Shown here: positions 48,137 through 58,638 of the stretch, one piece after another
How the letters are laid out: each line of letters begins with the position of its first letter
How positions within the stretch are numbered: position 1 is the first letter of the stretch
Origin: Ephemerocybe angulata
Taxonomy: Eukaryota > Basidiomycota > Agaricomycetes > Agaricales > Psathyrellaceae
Assembly: GCA_013368325.1 (NCBI GenBank)
Contig: JAACJK010000166.1
Coordinates: 496,001 to 560,000, forward strand
Reading direction: 5' to 3'
Length of the DNA: 64,000 nt
Position numbers and translations under genes: made by a program
The notes under the pieces: generated by a model
The model's database searches: none
The model's input: only the letters and a program-made list of their open reading frames with translations
Told to the model about the DNA's origin: nothing

Positions 48137-48414
48137 CTTTTTGCCAAGGGGGGCTGTGTCGCTCAGCCGTGTTCAACTCCGATGCTCCGAGATAAGACGA
48201 AGATAATCATTAAGCATGCGAGAAAGCTTTTATATGCGAGAGAGCAGCGATATAGGTACTAGGACAGTACAAAAGCCAGTATACGAGTCTATAGGTCTAC
48301 CAGAGTGGTATATACTTTTAAAATGCCTTCCCAGTATGCTCGGCGAGAAAGCGGCATCGCCTCTAGATTTGATGGCAGTTGGTGATTGCTCGGATTCCAC
48401 CGGACATTGGGAAT

Positions 48415-48466
48415 TTAAACAGAAATCGTTGTTTTAAACGGCTGTTGCGTTTAACTTGAATTCCCC
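48415..48466 (-). repeat. Right terminal inverted repeat of the MITE
   Basis: 52 bp, inverted copy of 48085-48136. Followed directly by the TA duplication. Confidence 0.88.
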
Positions 48467-48470
48467 TAAT

Positions 48471-48574
48471 GCCAAGGATTAAAAAGAAGCCACCGCTTGG
48501 CGGCTTGGCGCCAAGGCGGAGAATCCATGCGGGAAATAAGCGCAAACAGGCCAAGCCCTTGGCACATGCTTGGC
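48471..48574 (+). promoter_or_regulatory. Cluster of seven GCCAAG (PacC consensus) sites before the RIM101/PacC gene
   Basis: Perfect GCCAAG hexamers occur at 48471-48476, 48510-48515 and 48550-48555, and their complements CTTGGC at 48496-48501, 48504-48509, 48558-48563 and 48569-48574. Two sites form the palindrome TTGGCGCCAA. The PacC zinc fingers of Aspergillus bind GCCARG. By chance about 0.05 such sites would be expected in 104 bp. The cluster ends 24 bp before the start codon at 48599, so part may be transcribed leader. It suggests that the regulator controls its own gene. An eighth copy lies inside the MITE at 48143-48148. Confidence 0.75.
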
Positions 48575-48598
48575 AGGCTGAACAACACAATTTAAAAC

Positions 48599-50969
48599 AT
48601 GACCGCCATCATGCTCACGTCCAGAGATCTGGTCCCCCTGGATATCCTCCAGAACTCGCCCTATTTCCACTTCGACATGACCGCCTCCCTGCCCTCGCCC
48701 TCCGCCTCGCCCGCGACCATCCCCGCCGCCCCCGTCGACGCCCAGCCACCGTCCCCCGCCGCCTCCGCTGCCGGCAAGCCCTCCTCCGCATCGCCAGCCC
48801 CGACGTCCGCGACCCCCGCAGCCAACGATCAGCCGGCCCCACCCCCTGCAGACTCCACCTCCCAGCACCGCTGCCTTTGGGTCGACTGCACAGAGGCCTT
48901 TGGCGACCCCGAGATCCTTTACAACCATCTCTGCAACGAGCACATCGGCCGCAAGAGCACGAACAACCTCTGTCTCACCTGCAAGTGGAAGGACTGTGGG
49001 ACGAGCTGTGCGAAGAGAGACCACATTACGAGCCATCTCCGAGGTGCGTTTGCCACCCTCGCCGAGTCCGAACCACCCATTAACCTTTTGCAGTCCACAC
49101 CCCGTTGAAGCCCCATGCCTGCGAGGTACTTGCATATGATATCCGTCTCCCGGTTGCCTGCTTATCATCGCTTAGATCTGCAAAAAGTCGTTCAAGCGGC
49201 CTCAGGATCTCAAGAAACACGAGAAGATCCACACCGAGGAGCACCACCAGCAGCACAAGCATTCAAAGGCCATCACCGTTGTAGATCCCGTCTATGTCCA
49301 GCGAGTCCGGGGCTCAACCGCCGCAACCACTGAGAAGGCTCCACCCAAGCCTCCGAGCACGAACATCCCAAGCGCAAGCACCAAGTTCCCGCCTACCCAC
49401 AGGCCGAAGACCAACTCGGAGGGTTCGTTTCTTCCCTCTCTCATTTGGCAAGACCACTCAACGTTACTAACAGGAGCCTTTGCCCTCCTCCCTACGCCCT
49501 CTCCAGAACTCGGCCACCCCACCATCCACCACGACATCTTCATGCCCAACCAGGTCCCTGCTTGGGAGGTCCTGCGCGAGAGTCCTTCCATTCCCACCGG
49601 ATCCAAGCGATCCCATGACTTTAATGGCGTCGAAGATTTCCTCAGCGACATGAAGAAGCGCCGCATAAACCCTTCTTATGATCCACGTAAGTCTCTGATC
49701 GCCCCTCTCCATTGACCTACTCATCTTATCTTAGGCATGGTGGAGCGGCTTGATACCCTTGCCTACGCACAGCAACATCACACCAACCCTTCTTCTTATT
49801 CGAACTCTACTTTCAACCCACGCTCCGTCTCTCTCGATATCCGTACACCGGAGGAACTCGCAGCGGTCAATGACTTCCTGCTCACTCTCGGTCGGGATGT
49901 ATCCAGCAGCATCCGCCCCCTCCCCACCAACACAAGCCCTCAGAGCAATGGCAATCTCGCTGATCACTACTTTGATGCAGCTAGCCTTAGCCAGCTTGGT
50001 TTGACCGGTATGCCTGGACTGCCCAATGGTGGCAGCTATTCGGATAGTCATTACCCCCATGCCTTTTCTGGAAATGGTTATCCTCAGCCCCGATCTAACC
50101 ACCCAGCGATGCACAGTGGGCATTACGGAGGCGTGTATCCCGGAATGGGTGACCCCAATGGCTACTCTGCTCCTCCAGACTACGGTCGCCGACCCTCGCA
50201 GCAGCAGAAGTACCAACAGAATACTTTCAACCACTATCACCATCACCCGACCCCGCCTCTTGAAAGTAGTTCGCCCCATTCGTCGGCTTCCACGCCTGCC
50301 ACAACCACGCCTCCCCAGGTGCCCCTCAGCATGCCGGACACCTTTGACTATCTGCGTGGACCGCGCGGTGGGCCCCCTGTTGCGCACCTCGCGCCTCCTG
50401 ATTATGGTACGAAAGCCATGCGACCCATTATCCCGCTCAAGACGGCGCCCGGATCATACAGCGACCATGCTGTACCCCCCCGGCCAGAGCCTATGGAGCC
50501 CAAGCTCTCTCCGGCAGCTCACCGGGGCCCTCCAGCGGACTTGGCCCAGATCACCAAACCAAGCTCGCTTTATCCTCTCCTCACTTCCGGCGACGCGCAG
50601 TTCAAGCTCCCCCCGCTCAGCAACCTCTACCGCCCTACCTCCCCACCCTCCTCGTCGCGTGACTCGACGCCGAGTTCGACACACTCGTCGCCACACGTCC
50701 TCCCCGCTCTCCTCTCTCGCCCGTCTGGAGCGCGATCGCCAGAGTCCGAGGAGCTTTCGAAGGAGTTGGGTCGCATCGAACTGGAGCATAGGACACGGAG
50801 CCCTTCCCTGGAGGAACGTAAACGCCATGCGGAGACGATTTTGAACTTGCTCGTGACGATCAACAATGATTTCAAGCAGAGGTACCCCGACCGCCTTGGT
50901 GCACAGCACCAGGAGGATTCGATGAAGATCAAGGCCGAGTCTCCGGATGTCGAGATGACTGCCGCGTAG
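48599..50969 (+). CDS. RIM101: RIM101/PacC zinc-finger transcription factor (ambient pH response)
   Basis: Regulator of gene expression in response to pH. An Ala/Pro/Ser-rich leader precedes three C2H2 fingers: finger 1 [19 protein letters not shown] (about residues 90-115), finger 2 [20 protein letters not shown], and finger 3 [20 protein letters not shown], split by an intron. This wide-spaced set, with W-containing finger 1, is diagnostic of PacC/RIM101. After it come basic and Pro-rich parts, a [19 protein letters not shown] block found in PacC proteins, and [20 protein letters not shown]. The C-terminal half is low-complexity with one [15 protein letters not shown] helix. Five exons, about 700 residues. 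The promoter carries seven consensus sites for this protein. Confidence 0.92.
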
Positions 50970-51296
50970 TGGTTGAATTGTGTTTTTCCTTTTGATTACT
51001 TTACTTTACTCTTCCTTTCTTCATTCCATATAATCAATCCCTACCCCGCCCGCTGCTTCACCGGCTCTTTCTTGAACTTAGCAGGTCCTTTCCTTTGCGT
51101 CTTTCTTTGTGATTGTGCTCCCTGCCCTCTACTGTATCTACCAGACCCAGTGCTCACCCCCGGTGTATGTTCTGAACTCAACTTACTGAACTAGGATTCA
51201 TATTAATATCAACTGTACAAATTACCAATGGACATCACAGCGAGAATAGTATACATTTGTCCGATGAACGAGAGGATGAAAGGAATTAAAAAGGAT
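50970..51296. other. Convergent intergenic region between RIM101 and TAF1
   Basis: About 330 bp between stop codons, with T- and C-rich 3' UTR sequence on the plus strand. Nothing else recognised. Confidence 0.4.
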
Positions 51297-54200
51297 CTAG
51301 TTGCGCTTCAGAGTTAGCTTAAGCTTTGGCGCTGAGCCAGATGGCGTAGGCGGCCCATATTCGTCGTCCATAGCGCTCATCGGCGGACTCGTAGCCAGTG
51401 GTGAAGGTACAGCAGACGGGAACCCGAAGCTGGGACCACGGGAGAAGGGTATGGCAGAAGGAGGAGGGGGGCTCGAAGCGGTGCTGCTTGCCGTTGCAGG
51501 AGGGGGAGCAGGCCCTGCCCCTGCCGCACCGCTGTTGAACTCTGCCCATCGGGGACACTTTCTGTTCGTTTCTATGAGAAGAAGACGACATTAGACCGAG
51601 GATGATGATTAGAGCTCGAATTAAGGGACGTACTCATGTGACCCATCTGACCACAGTGTCCGCACCGTCTCTGCTTGTATGAGGAAAAGGTTAAGCATAT
51701 TTCAAGCATGCCAAGGACAAAAGGGTGACGAACCGTGGTATCTGGCTTCAGAGGCCGGTTGAGCTGCATAGGAGTTCCACCCTCTTTCACAATCTTGGCA
51801 TTCTTCCTGTGCAAACGGCGCTCTTGGTTCTTCTTCATACGCGCAATCTCCTCTTCCAGCCTATACAGTTACGAGAAACGGGTATGATCAGAACCATACA
51901 TGATAGGGTGTGTATCTCTTGGAAAACGTACCTCTTCTTGGCGCGCTTGTCCTTCTCACTGTCACCAGTAGGAGCGAGATTGTCCGCCATAGTCGCCTCT
52001 TCCTCCATAATCTGCCGGGCACGCACGTACGCTCGGATGACAGCCTGGTCCCGGATGATCTCCGTCTGCCACTCGCCGTCCACCAGGCGCTTGATCCTCA
52101 ACACCCTCTTCGCTCCGTCATCCGGAATCGCACTCCCCTCCCTATCAATGGACGAAGCCCTGCTCATCCCGGGGGACGCATCTCCAAGCTGTGGGAACCC
52201 ATACCCGCCGTACGGCCCGCGCGATGGCGGGGGAGGGGGCGCGGCGGCAGCGGCGATTTGCTTCTGCCCACGCCTCTCGTCTTCCTCCGTCAGCTGAGGT
52301 TCATCTTTCCGGCTGAGCGAGTCGTATTGAGCTTTCCAAATACGCTCGATTTCGGATTTGTAGATCTGCTGCTGCTCCGCGACATTGTACCGATGCGCAG
52401 ACTTGGGCCTGCTCTCTGCCTCGGCTGCGTTGGGAGCTATGTTAGCCGTGATACAATACAGGGGGAAAAACATGCTTACCCAGCTTCGTCTCGTAATCCT
52501 CCCCGGCTTTCACAAAGATATCCTTCATCGAAATCCTTATGAAGTTGAACGCCTCTCCTCTCCCAGACGGATCACCCTCTCCGTGCAACCGGAGCATGGC
52601 CTTGGCCTGTGTCGCGTAAAGGAAATTCTTGGTGGTGATCCAAGGCGCCAGCTGCTGTTCAATCGAAAGCTTGGTCTCGTCGCCATCGGAGACATCTGTC
52701 GTCTGCGTGTAACCAGCATCTTGGAGATGCCGTTGGCCTACCTGCATGCTCTCCGTCAGCACCACCTGCTCAGGGTTCACCATCTTCAGCATGTCAGCGT
52801 CCGATGGGAGCGTCCACGACGTCTTGAGTCGCCAGAAACCTTGGTGCGGTCCACGACGGTGGTATTCCATGAATTCCTAGGAAGGATGTCAGTGACACAA
52901 GGCAATACGTGGTTGAGACATACCTTGAGACGCTGCCGCATCTGCAATTCATTTTGGTCAGGGAAATACTTCATCAACCTCGAAATCTTCAACCGTTCGC
53001 CTTGGCTCTTCCTCAGAAGCTTGAAAGCAATGATTTGAAGCCGGTGTTTGATTGTGTTGGTGATTTTACGAGAGTGGGGCCCCGGGACCTCAGTGACAGG
53101 GTATGTCTGCCCAATCGCAAAGAGGTTCTTGATCTCGCGAATGAAGTACTTGGAGTCGCCCTTTGTCGTATTCCGGATTACGAGGAAGTCGGTCTGATAA
53201 GGTTTATGGCGGAAGAGGGGTGCACGAATAAGGTTGTTGTACAACGCAGGGAAGGTTTGGCCGGGATAGACGTATCCGAACTTCATAAACGGCGACTCGT
53301 CTTGGGGTTCCAACACGAATGGTACACCGAGATCGGACTGCAGAACACGTAAGAGTATTTCATAGGAAGCGGAGCAGAGTGCTCTACCTTTGGAACAGTC
53401 TCGTCCTTTTCGTCTTTTTTGCGATAGTAATTGACGAGCACGCTGCCCATTCCAAAGTTCGAGATGATTGGGGGGTGCTCTTCCTTCAGAGGGAATTAGA
53501 ATATCGCTACCTTAGGTAGATGTTACCGCTCACCGAATATTCCCAAAGGACAAAGTTTGAGGTATCCCGCAAACTTAGATCGGTGGTCTTCTTTAGGGCG
53601 TCGCCAATGTTGCCACCCTTGCCCAACCTCCGACCATTCTTGTCCTTTTTCTTCTTCGCTGTCCGCACTTTCTGGAAGCGAAGCTCGATGTTCGAAGGGA
53701 ATTGAAGGGCGGGGCGGTGGAAGGAACGGGCTTCTTGCTTGGACAGGCGGGTCTTGTAGAAGGGAAGCTGCAACTTCTGAGCAGGGTAGGCGTGCTCGAC
53801 CACAAGTTGCCCAAAGGTTTGCCTAACACGGTGACGCCCACCTTCTTTGGAGACTTCGTAGTACTGATCGTTCGACAAGTTGTACTTGTCTTTGATTTGA
53901 GTGTCTGTCCGTAGACGTTTTCTCGGGCGAGCAGTTTCGGCTATGGAGGCATAAGTTAGAATGATGAGAGTGGCGTTCACACTGCGACATACCTGGCTTC
54001 TCCTCAGGTACAATGTCCTCCTCGTGCAATTCGAGCTGGGTGAAGTCCCGGAACGGCGCTTTCGGGCTCCAGATAATGCTTTGTGTCCATGCACCGGATT
54101 CGAGGGCAGCGTTGACTGGGGTGGTTAGATTCGTGTCTTGCTGGCTTTCTGATTTGACCGCTGGAAGTTCGTGCACGTCTTCAGGGCCGTACATGATCTC

Positions 54201-54984
54201 ATTCTCCCAGTTGGACAGAAGGACGAGATCGAAAGAGCGGTCGTCCAGGGGTAGAGTAACAGGCACATCGGTCTTGTCACGCTCCTAGTATAGCTTTGGT
54301 AAGGAAGTCAGGCTGTGGTTGAGTCACTCTCACCTCTAAAGCTTTGCGCAAGTCGCCTTCGACGTTGCGAGCTGAGACGACCTCTTCGACTCGCTTCGTT
54401 TCGTTCGTCCTTGCATCACCCACAATGGACTCCAGAAACGAGCGGGGAACTTCCTTCTTCCTAGCATAGACAGGTTCGACTGTCGAACTGCTAAGCCAAT
54501 GATCAACGCAGCCCAGGGAGCGACACTCACTTTGGTATGGTCTCTTCGACAATCGAGATTTTCGCACAGTATATCCCTTGAATAGTTCGCTGAAGTCGAG
54601 AACTTTGTCCTTCGCAAACGTCGGAAATCGCTCTTGAACAGTTGGAGGGCGCTCCACGAGCCTCTTTACGACCCGAACACGTCTCTCCTTCTTGCCGAGC
54701 CCTGGTGAATGGGCCTCTCTCTTCACCAGCCCATCGTCCGACTCCTCTTCCTCCTGCATCTCCTTATCAATCTCAGCCTCCCAGTCCTCTCCCTGGTCCA
54801 GCCCAACAGCCTCTTCATCGTCCTCCCATTTCTCGTTGTAGATCTGGCGGGAGCTCAGTGAAGGGATCCCGCTAATGCCCAATTGGTTCGTCAGTCCTGC
54901 TGAGTGTGGAAGTGAGAGGCCATCGAGAACATGGTCAAGGGAAAATCCTGTGAGGGCAGAGATAGCATCGTCTTCTTGAGACAT
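51297..54984 (-). CDS. TAF1: TFIID subunit TAF1
   Basis: Largest TFIID subunit, scaffold for promoter recognition by RNA polymerase II. About 14 exons give a protein near 1,000 residues. The N-terminus from the ATG at 54984 (MSQEDDAISALTGFSLDHVL) resembles the TBP-binding TAND region. The acidic part and FPTFAKDKVLDFSELFKGY lead into the DUF3591 core: NWENEIMYGPEDV, FRDFTQLELHEEDIVPEE, KYNLSNDQYYEVSKEG, QTFGQLVVEHAYPAQKLQLP, SPFMKFGYVYPGQT, and KFLRKSQG-like winged-helix text. The C-terminus has a zinc knuckle CGHCGQMGHM...C and a Pro-rich end. No bromodomains, as in other fungi where Bdf1 supplies them. It diverges from PA28 over 177 bp. Confidence 0.93.
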
Positions 54985-55161
54985 TCCGGCGACTTTCGAT
55001 GGCTGTCCTTCGAGCGAAGTGGTCAACAACGACAAGAGTCAATGACAGTCAAGCCTTTGGCGTCACCGAGAATCGAACAAACAGCCAATAATAACGCGGT
55101 GTCAATACGGTCAGTTAACTAGGCAGATCCGGCATTCAAATGACAAGCTCTCCCCGCAACC

Positions 55162-56465
55162 ATGATAATGGAGAAGGATTTACAGCAGAAGCTCGAGGTA
55201 GCAAGATTGTTTTCGGCTCAAACTTAGGCTCAGTGACTGACTTTAGATTCAGAGTTTTCAGCAGGATGTCGTGAGGCAAGGAGAGGACATCGTCTTCCGT
55301 GTTTTTCCAAGCAAGGTACGTGTTCCATGCAAGACCTGTATCTACAGACATACTGAAAGAAATCTTTGGCTAGATAATGTGCGTATCAGTCTCGTGTCCT
55401 CTCCATTCCACCTCTGACTGGGAACAGAGAGCTCACCCAACTGCTGCAAAGCATGGACGAGTCATCCTCTCCTTTCCATCCATCCCATATAACCGGAACG
55501 ACCGATCCAACCGTATACCCTGCACCTGACTTGAACGGTGGCGCAGCGAAGAAACGTAAACTAGACGAAGGAGAAGAGAAGATCTCACAGGAAATTGCGA
55601 CGCCGCAAGTCGAATCACTCCATCCAAGATACCCGGAATTGGTGAAAGGAAACCATTTTGTCACTCTGAGCCTTCATAAGAAACTGAAGGAAGAGTGTGA
55701 GGTTCTAGCAAAGCTGACTGTGAGTAATCATTCTAATTTTCTCACAAAATACTGACCCCTGCTTTGTACTTAGGACCAAGTTAGGCTATGGGTTGCCTTA
55801 ACCATGCCCAAGTGAGTCGTAACCCAGTGTCCCCACGTCGATAGCCCTGAAGCTAAATCTGCCATTAGAATCGAAGAGTAGGTGGCGTCGCCCTTCTACT
55901 GATTGCTCAGGTACGCTAACCGTCGACGTCTTTAGTGGTGATAACTTCGGTGCGTCCTTGATTGATCTCCCTCTACTTCAGCTTTTAATGCATATCCAGG
56001 CGTCGGAGTCCAGGAAGGTTCGCTACTTATCAATGCGACAGTCAAAGCCTTGTTTCTGATGTGGAGAACTAGAGGTTCTGGGAGAACTCCACCGCGCTCA
56101 AGAGGCTTCGTTCAACCTGAGAGATATTCCTATGCAAAGCTACCTTGCGAGAGCAAAGATATGCTCGAAGCTAATCAAGTACCCCAACATTGAGGATTAC
56201 ACGGTCAGTGGTAATTTCTTCTGGGTTTGCCGAACTTATATGTAAAATGCATCGCAGACCGCCCTGAGAGAGCATGACCAAAAGCAATTCTTCCTAGCGC
56301 GTCAGCATCTTCTAGACATTCGGAACGTGTACGCAACATCGACGGATATGGTGCACAAGAACATCAGCAAGGTACTTACATCGAGGTGAAGAAGATAGCT
56401 TGGCGTGCTAACGACGTTTCCAGATTCGCAAGCCGAAAGGCGACAACAGCATCGGACTGTATTAG
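55162..56465 (+). CDS. Proteasome activator PA28 (REG-gamma / PSME3 type) with microexons
   Basis: Heptameric ring that opens the 20S proteasome without ATP. The first exon from 55162 is MIMEKDLQQKLE, then IQSFQQDVVRQGEDIVFRVF and PSK-IIELTQLLQS, which needs a 5-nt exon at 55374-55378. A linker with KKRKL (nuclear signal) separates the two halves. The C-terminal half has HFVTLSLHKKLKEECEVL, VRLWVALTMPKIEDGDNFGV, EEVLGELHRAQEASFNL, ARAKICSKLIKYPNIEDY and a final IRKPKGDNSIGLY whose terminal Tyr can enter the 20S pocket. The activation loop PKIEDGDNFGV fits the REG family. Further exons are 9, 14 and 18 nt. About 250 residues. The 3' end lies 24 bp from that of RRB1. Confidence 0.9.
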
Positions 56466-56489
56466 AAGATCGTGACAGATAGCCGTCTC

Positions 56490-58182
56490 CTATACATTGA
56501 AAGTTTTGAAGATGTTGAAACCATCCGCAGCGGTGCTGATGACAGTTCCGGGGATTTGAGGGTGCCAGTGAACCTCCTTGACGTCCTTCTGTCCCAGGTG
56601 CTGGAACAAAAGCTGAGATGGGATGTCTTTGCCCCCCTCAGGTGTGTCCTCCATTCCTGCTTCGTCGGCATCCTGCTCGACGGCAAGATCCCACAGGGTG
56701 ACTTGGTCGTCGGCGCCGGAAGCGGCAAAGATAGAGTCCTCCGTGGGATGCCACTCCACTGAGGTAATTGGTGCGGTGTGCCAGGAGAATGAGGCGACTG
56801 GTGTGGGCGAAGGACCGGTAGACCTAAAGAACCTATCAGCGGCATGTAAAAGGGAGAAGTGCAGCTACATACCCAGCCTTCTTGATATTGCGCAGATCCC
56901 AGACCTTGATTCCACCCTCGTCACCACCACTGAGGAGCAAGTATGATGTGAGTCGGTTCCAGCTAATGACGTTAACGTCGCTTTCGTGAGCAGGGTCGAT
57001 AGCAGCGACACTCTTCCGTCCTTTCGAACGAACGTCCCAGATTTGAACAGTACGATCGGCAGAACATGAACCGAAGACGGTGGGTTCCGAGGGACTCCAC
57101 TGGATATCTTCAACGCTGGAAGTATGGGAGGTGAATGGCTGCGAAAGAGCGTTGAATCCAGACGGTGTCGACGTAGTCAGGTAGATCTTGGAGTGGATGT
57201 CACCAGTCAAAAGACGAAGGGAAGATGGACCTGAGGATGCCCAGTCCATGGCAAAGCCTTCGGCCCTTCCATGCGAGTTGATAGTGAAAGCCGGTGTGTT
57301 GACCTTAGTCTTGTCATAGGTGTATCCAGGAACCTCCATAGATTCGATCAGAGGTCGGACGTCCCAGATATGGACCTTTCCTGTCTCTGCCCAACTGGCG
57401 GCATAGTATGGTTGGTTGACTGGGGGAAGGCCAGTGGAAGGTGGGAGGGGTTGTGCGCGGATTCGGTTGACACCACCGTGGTGAGGTATTGAGCGGAACT
57501 CAATGATAGGGTCCTCGTCCAGGTCGTCTTCATCATCGTCCTCTCCATCGGAATCGGAATCGTCTTCGAAGGGGGAGATAAGATGCTTCCATTTAAACCT
57601 AATCTGGAAACTCACTCACCGCCATCCTTCTGTGTTTTATGCAGGGAGCTCATTTTATACACAATCACCTCGTTTTTGTTCATTTCAGCGGCTTGGGTTC
57701 CAGTGACGATTGATACAGATGCGGGGAACCGTCTGCGTTCGTCTCCCAAGTTGTCGCGGAGGACATCGAAGGACAGACAAGGCCAGTTTACACGCATGGT
57801 ATGTCGCATATGGTATACAGATTCGTCTGCCTCAAGCTCTTCATCATTCCCGAGAGTGTGTAGCCCAGGGATATAAGCTCTTGATGCCGGGGGCGGTTCC
57901 TCGGTGTCTTCAGCGGCAGGTATAATCTCGTCCACATCCATTCCTGTTGACAGATCAGAGATGCCTGGGACATAACTGGAGGTACTGCGCACCATCTTCA
58001 TCATCCTTAGCCCCCGCATCGACAACCTCTTCGTCGCTTTCAACCTCATCCTCCCAAGCGTCCTCAAATTCGCCCATCTCATTGTCAACTCCAACTTCTC
58101 GTTTGTTCGCGTTTACATTCGTCTTAGGGAAGGCCTGGCCATTCTGTGTCGAGGACGACGCTTCGGCAGGTCGCTTTGACAT
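56490..58182 (-). CDS. RRB1: Ribosome-assembly WD40 protein RRB1/GRWD1 (possible frame break in the N-terminal part)
   Basis: Dedicated chaperone of ribosomal protein uL3 in the nucleus. From the ATG at 58182 the acidic N-terminus reads [20 protein letters not shown] and [18 protein letters not shown]. Then come [39 protein letters not shown] (the CAF1C-type histone-binding-like N-terminal domain), [13 protein letters not shown] text and WD repeats such as [46 protein letters not shown] and [13 protein letters not shown]. These fit GRWD1/RRB1. Continuity between KDDEDG and the following [13 protein letters not shown] needs either a 28-nt intron (57965-57992) or a one-base correction. The 3' end faces PA28. 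Confidence 0.9.
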
Positions 58183-58638
58183 TTTGAGAGGGTAGGGAAG
58201 AAAGGTAGATAAGGAACGTAGTGTTATAGTGGTTTGTCCGATTCTGATCACTGCAAAACTTAACGGTCGATTTGATGGTAGCCACGTGAGAATGGCCCAA
58301 AACAGTAAGCGCGCGCCCATCTCCGGTCGACGCGAGTCGACGCGCCGGACTCGGAGACGAACCTTGATCGAACCTTGACTGCGCTGTTCGTGGCAACTTC
58401 ACTATCTTAGGCATGAAGCACAGGCGCAGCTCTCCCTAGAGCCCGAGATCTCGGGAGAATCGGATCTAAAGTGGCATGTACGATATTCTACTCTTCATGC
58501 GCAGTACGTCCAAGTCAGACGACGTTCCCGCGTGTACTCCGATTCCTGAAAGGGGTCAGTCGTACTGTCGACTCAATATAAAAGGCCACCTACCGGGGAG
58601 AGGAGTTCTCTGTCGAGGTATCAAGCCTATTGTCTCAG
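58183..58638. promoter_or_regulatory. Divergent promoter region of RRB1 and the microsomal GST gene
   Basis: About 450 bp between divergent start codons. It contains a clear TATA box for the right-hand gene (58577-58584) and paired GTCGACGCG words near 58326-58345. Confidence 0.45.
58577..58584 (+). promoter_or_regulatory. TATA box (TATAAAAG) of the microsomal GST gene
   Basis: Perfect TATAAAAG 55 bp before the start codon at 58639, in the sense direction. One of the few convincing TATA boxes in the window, which would fit a stress-induced gene. Confidence 0.6.

Larger units (their letters stand above)
48085..48466. mobile_element. 382-bp MITE with 52-bp terminal inverted repeats and TA target duplication
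   Basis: A non-coding element lying between the myosin light chain stop and the RIM101/PacC start. Its ends are inverted copies that begin GGGGAATTCAAGTTAAACGC and match over 52 bp with one mismatch. Both are flanked by TA (48083-48084 and 48467-48468), the duplication left by Tc1/mariner/pogo transposases. The interior (about 280 bp) has no ORF. Near-identity of the two ends suggests recent insertion. An autonomous partner must lie elsewhere in the genome. The left end starts only 20 bp after the light chain stop, so the element may be in its 3' UTR. Confidence 0.85.
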
